Positions 59,887 to 64,000 of a stretch of 64,000 nucleotides of DNA are shown here, in pieces. Below the pieces are notes generated by a model. The model had not been told where the DNA came from, searched no databases, and worked only from the letters and a program-made list of their open reading frames with translations. The translations under genes and the position numbers were made by a program. The stretch is from JAXLQL01 sp046331625 (lineage in GTDB: Bacteria > Acidobacteriota > Terriglobia > Bryobacterales > Bryobacteraceae): positions 372,001 through 436,000 of the forward strand of contig JAXLQL010000001.1 in NCBI GenBank assembly GCA_046331625.1. The letters are read 5' to 3'. Within the stretch, counting starts at the first letter, position 1. Every line of letters starts with the position of its first letter.

Positions 59887-62643
59887 ATGAAACTTCTCGG
59901 GATACTTGCGATTGGAGCAAGTTTCGCCACCGCCGCCGACTTCACCACCGGTCAAGCCGCTCGACTCGTCATCGGGCAGCGCACGTTTACCGCCCAGCAG
60001 CCGGGCGTGACGCGCGAAGTCCTGGGCGCTGTGGGTGGCGTTGCCTTCGCCAACGACACGCTCTTCATCGTCGACGCTAACCGCATGGGCGCGGTCCCCA
60101 TCAACCACCGCGTGATGATCTATAAGGATCTGTCGCACGCGCTGCCGTCGCCCACTGACGAATTCAGAAAATTCGAGGGCCGTTGCCCCGTCTGCTCGAC
60201 AGAGCGCTGGGAGAAGATGGCCGACAGCTTGAACGCCGTCGTAGTTGGGCAACCTCAGTTCACCACGGCAGATCTCAAGCCAGCGTCAACCACTACCCTC
60301 CGGAATCCGGTGGGCGTCGCTTCCGACGGCGTCATCCTCGTGGTGGCCGACACAGACAACAACCGAGTGCTCATCTGGAACCGCATCCCCTCGGCGAACG
60401 GCACGCCGGCCGATGTGGTAGTAGGGCAAACCGATTTCACGAAAACACTTGTCAATGGCGGTCAGGGCGTGACGCCCGCAGCCAACTCCATGCGCGGACC
60501 CCAGGGCGTATGGCTCCAGAATGGCAAGATGTTCGTGGCTGACTCGGGCAACAACCGGATCCTGATTTTCAACTCGGTTCCCAAGACGAACGGCGCATCC
60601 GCCGACGTGGTGTTGGGCGCGCCGGATTTCAAGACGAGCGTGCAAAACGATCTCACCAAGCCGCAAGAGCCGGCCAAGGCGAACAATATGCGGACCCCGG
60701 TCTCAGTCACCAGTGACGGCGTTCGACTCTACGTCACCGACCTCGGCCACAACCGCGTTTTGATTTGGAATTCGATTCCGACCACCAACAATGCCGACGC
60801 CAGCGTGGTGGTGGGCCAACCGGACTTCACCGAGGTGCTGAACAACAACAGCACCAAGCTTTGCCCTGCCACGGGAAAAGATGCCGACGGCAAAGACACG
60901 TTCCCAACGCTGTGCGAGACGACACTCGAGTATCCGCGCTTTGCCCTCTCCGATGGCAAGTATCTGTTTATCTCTGACGGCGGCAATGATCGCGTGCTGG
61001 TGTTCAACAGCGTTCCCACCACCAACGGCGCCAAAGCCGATGCCGTGATCGGACAGATCGGCGAGCGAGTAAACCTCATTTCCGACAGTGCAGATCCGCG
61101 CGGCGTGGCGAGTTCCGGCGCCGTGCGCACTCCGCAAGGTTTGGCGTGGGACGGCCGCAACCTCTATGTGGCTGATCCGTTCAATCGCCGAGTGATGGTG
61201 TTTACCATCGGGGAGCGCAAGATCCCGAATACCGGCGTACGCAATGCCGCCTCGCGCGAGGTGTTTGCCGTCGGATCGCTCACGTTGAGCGGCGAAGTCA
61301 AAGAAAACCAGGTACTCAAGCTCAAAGTGACGCTGACCGACGTTTCCGACAAAGAGTACACCTACAAGGCCAAGAAGGACGACAAGTTCGAGCAAATGCT
61401 CAGCGGATTGGTAGCGGCGGTCAACGCGGGAGCAGGCGATCCCCTGCTGCTCGCCGTTCCGAACTTCGTTCGCAATTCCATCATCCTGACAGCGCGCTCG
61501 GCGGGACCAATCGGCAATGATGTGGAGTTCACCGTTTCCGTCGATGGCGACGCCGGCCTGATCACCGCCACGTCCGGCGCCAAACTCGCAGGCGGACAAG
61601 ACGCTGCACAGATTGCACCTGGCGCAGTTGTGGCCATCTTCGGCGAGAACCTCTCGGAAGCCACTGCCGAAGCCGCAACCAACCTCAAGGAACTTCCGCT
61701 CGAACTGGCAGGCGTGCAGGTCTACTTCGACGGCATCCGCGCACCGCTCTACATGGTTTCGCCTGGCGAGATTCGCGCTCAGGTTCCCTGGGAGGTACAG
61801 GATGCGGAAAGCATCAACGCCTACGTTCGCACTCGTCGCGCGAATGGCGAGGTGACGGTTACCACCGCCGTCTCAGTGCCCATCGTTCCGCAGAACCCCG
61901 GCATTTTCGCCGCAGTGGGTCCAGGCATCTCTGATCCTCGCCCCGGTATCGTCTTCCACGGGAGTTCCTGGGCCACCGGAACCGTTTCGGTGGACGGTTC
62001 GGTCCGTGCGGGCGACATCGCCACGGTTGTCATCGAAGATCGCGAGTACTCCTACACCGTGGTTGCCGACGACACGCTCGAGAGCGTTCGGGACAAGCTG
62101 ATCAATGTAATCAATCAGGATCCTCGCGTGGTTGCGTATCCCGCCGCCGCCTTCACTCGTATCCGCCTCCGTGCGCGCGAAAAAGGACCCGCCGGGAACG
62201 GCCTCGTCTACTCCGCCAAGAGTCGCGATGGCGACCAAGTCATCATGACGGCCACCACTCCGGCGCTTTGCTGCGCCAACGAGGGCCTCGTCACCAAAGA
62301 CAATCCCGCACTGCCAGGCGAGACGATCATCGTCAATGCCACCGGACTCGGGCTGCTCAAGAACGAGGATGCACGGGCGGGCCAACGGACTGGCGAAGCC
62401 TACGACGGCCCCGCCATCAACGATCCGCGCGAGTTCGTCTCTTCGCTCGCCGGCGGCAAGACGGCCAACGTGCTCAACGCGAGCCTCAAGCCCGGCACGG
62501 TGGGCATCTTCGAAGTGGTGCTCGAGTTGAACTCCGACATCCCCACTGACGAAGCTACGCAGTTGACCATCGCGCAAGACGTCTTCGTCAGCAACATCAT
62601 CACGTTCCCGGTCAAGAACCCGGCGCCCACGACAACTCCGTAG
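59887..62643 (+). CDS. secreted NHL-repeat protein with TIGR03437 C-terminal domain
   Basis: A 918-residue exported protein (signal MKLLGILAIGASFATAADF). Residues 40-430 are five NHL-like beta-propeller blades sharing VADTDNNRVLIWN and ADVVVGQPDFT-type motifs. The C-terminal half carries the acidobacterial TIGR03437 module (IAPGAVVAIFGENLSEATAE, then MVSPGEIRAQVPWEV and ETIIVNATGLGLL). A tail-protein-like beta module is found twice: once before TIGR03437 and once inserted into it (IEDREYSYTVVADDTLESVR). Probably surface-exposed; function unknown. Confidence 0.82.
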   Translation: MKLLGILAIGASFATAADFTTGQAARLVIGQRTFTAQQPGVTREVLGAVGGVAFANDTLFIVDANRMGAVPINHRVMIYKDLSHALPSPTDEFRKFEGRCPVCSTERWEKMADSLNAVVVGQPQFTTADLKPASTTTLRNPVGVASDGVILVVADTDNNRVLIWNRIPSANGTPADVVVGQTDFTKTLVNGGQGVTPAANSMRGPQGVWLQNGKMFVADSGNNRILIFNSVPKTNGASADVVLGAPDFKTSVQNDLTKPQEPAKANNMRTPVSVTSDGVRLYVTDLGHNRVLIWNSIPTTNNADASVVVGQPDFTEVLNNNSTKLCPATGKDADGKDTFPTLCETTLEYPRFALSDGKYLFISDGGNDRVLVFNSVPTTNGAKADAVIGQIGERVNLISDSADPRGVASSGAVRTPQGLAWDGRNLYVADPFNRRVMVFTIGERKIPNTGVRNAASREVFAVGSLTLSGEVKENQVLKLKVTLTDVSDKEYTYKAKKDDKFEQMLSGLVAAVNAGAGDPLLLAVPNFVRNSIILTARSAGPIGNDVEFTVSVDGDAGLITATSGAKLAGGQDAAQIAPGAVVAIFGENLSEATAEAATNLKELPLELAGVQVYFDGIRAPLYMVSPGEIRAQVPWEVQDAESINAYVRTRRANGEVTVTTAVSVPIVPQNPGIFAAVGPGISDPRPGIVFHGSSWATGTVSVDGSVRAGDIATVVIEDREYSYTVVADDTLESVRDKLINVINQDPRVVAYPAAAFTRIRLRAREKGPAGNGLVYSAKSRDGDQVIMTATTPALCCANEGLVTKDNPALPGETIIVNATGLGLLKNEDARAGQRTGEAYDGPAINDPREFVSSLAGGKTANVLNASLKPGTVGIFEVVLELNSDIPTDEATQLTIAQDVFVSNIITFPVKNPAPTTTP

Positions 62644-62670
62644 CCGGAGTCCATCGTTCCACGCGTTCGC

Positions 62671-62699
62671 TTCGAGCAGGCCCACCTGCTTGATACAAT
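62671..62699 (+). promoter_or_regulatory. possible promoter of acs
   Basis: TTCGAG (62671-62676) and TACAAT (62694-62699) are 17 bases apart, with the acs ATG 16 bases after the -10 box. The -35 box is a poor match. Confidence 0.4.
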
Positions 62700-62715
62700 C
62701 TTCTCTTCACCAACC

Positions 62716-64000
<1,285 letters not shown>

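Noticed and set aside
62644..62715. A tRNA or small RNA gene between the NHL protein gene and acs
   Set aside because: Too short for a tRNA with promoter, and no cloverleaf pairing was visible; a simple promoter accounts for it.

Overview
The window reads as a piece of an Acidobacteria chromosome, most probably Bryobacterales/Solibacterales. It is GC-rich, densely coding, and carries families expanded in that group: a TIGR03437-type domain at the C terminus of a secreted NHL-repeat protein (59.9-62.6 kb), a TIGR03436-type acidobacterial von Willebrand A protein (27.9 kb), a large Oar-like TonB-dependent receptor with a carboxypeptidase-regulatory N-terminal domain (49.1-52.4 kb), and a DUF6526 protein. 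I saw no rRNA, tRNA, CRISPR array, prophage or insertion sequence. This taxonomic reading is an inference from protein families.

Layout. 0-6 kb: a truncated hypothetical, an XRE/S24-like regulator, ubiX-pheA, a TPR protein and a large membrane glycosyltransferase-like protein whose gene end overlaps the TPR gene by 294 bp. 5.8-10.3 kb: rpmB and a leftward operon (lipoprotein-like alpha/beta hydrolase, natA, natB, DUF6526) with palindromic repeats and a vestigial minicistron inside it. 10.6-18.8 kb: cytochrome c/copper-monooxygenase-like protein, TadG-like von Willebrand A protein, icd with a radical SAM gene, a decaying small-protein/ImmA-IrrE module, and a NarL-type response regulator. 18.8-27.1 kb: redox and thioesterase genes, PAP2, mgtA, an NDT-like/PLD-like fusion, and an AAA ATPase plus DUF4276 pair that looks like a defence module. 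27.1-35.3 kb: fused moaD-moaE, von Willebrand A protein, an Hfq-like protein, suhB, two secreted proteins, and the conserved cdaA-ybbR-glmM operon for cyclic di-AMP and cell-wall precursor metabolism.

35.3-38.9 kb: three tandem secreted paralogues (NTR/TIMP-like plus carboxypeptidase-regulatory domains). 38.9-44.8 kb: a tripartite RND efflux operon (membrane fusion protein, RND pump, TolC) with a vestigial second pump fragment between pump and TolC. 44.9-47.8 kb: small cytosolic genes, a second unusual Sm-like protein with a Pro/Gln/Gly-rich N-terminal half, and an ECF sigma/anti-sigma/secreted-protein operon. 47.8-52.4 kb: a collapsed duplication in which a sigma gene and a TonB receptor gene each leave a vestige beside the other's intact copy. 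52.4-62.6 kb: ArsR with two SRPBCC genes, dinB, prmC, prfA, DUF1385, a pseudo-receiver and the NHL/TIGR03437 protein. The window ends inside acs.

Recurring themes are overlapping ATGA/GTGA junctions (translational coupling), several promoters that seem to start transcription at or within a few bases of the start codon (leaderless mRNAs), and vestiges of collapsed tandem duplications in three operons. The strongest leads for new biology are the AAA/DUF4276 pair with the neighbouring NDT/PLD-like fusion, the two dissimilar Sm-like proteins, and the sigma/receptor duplication.
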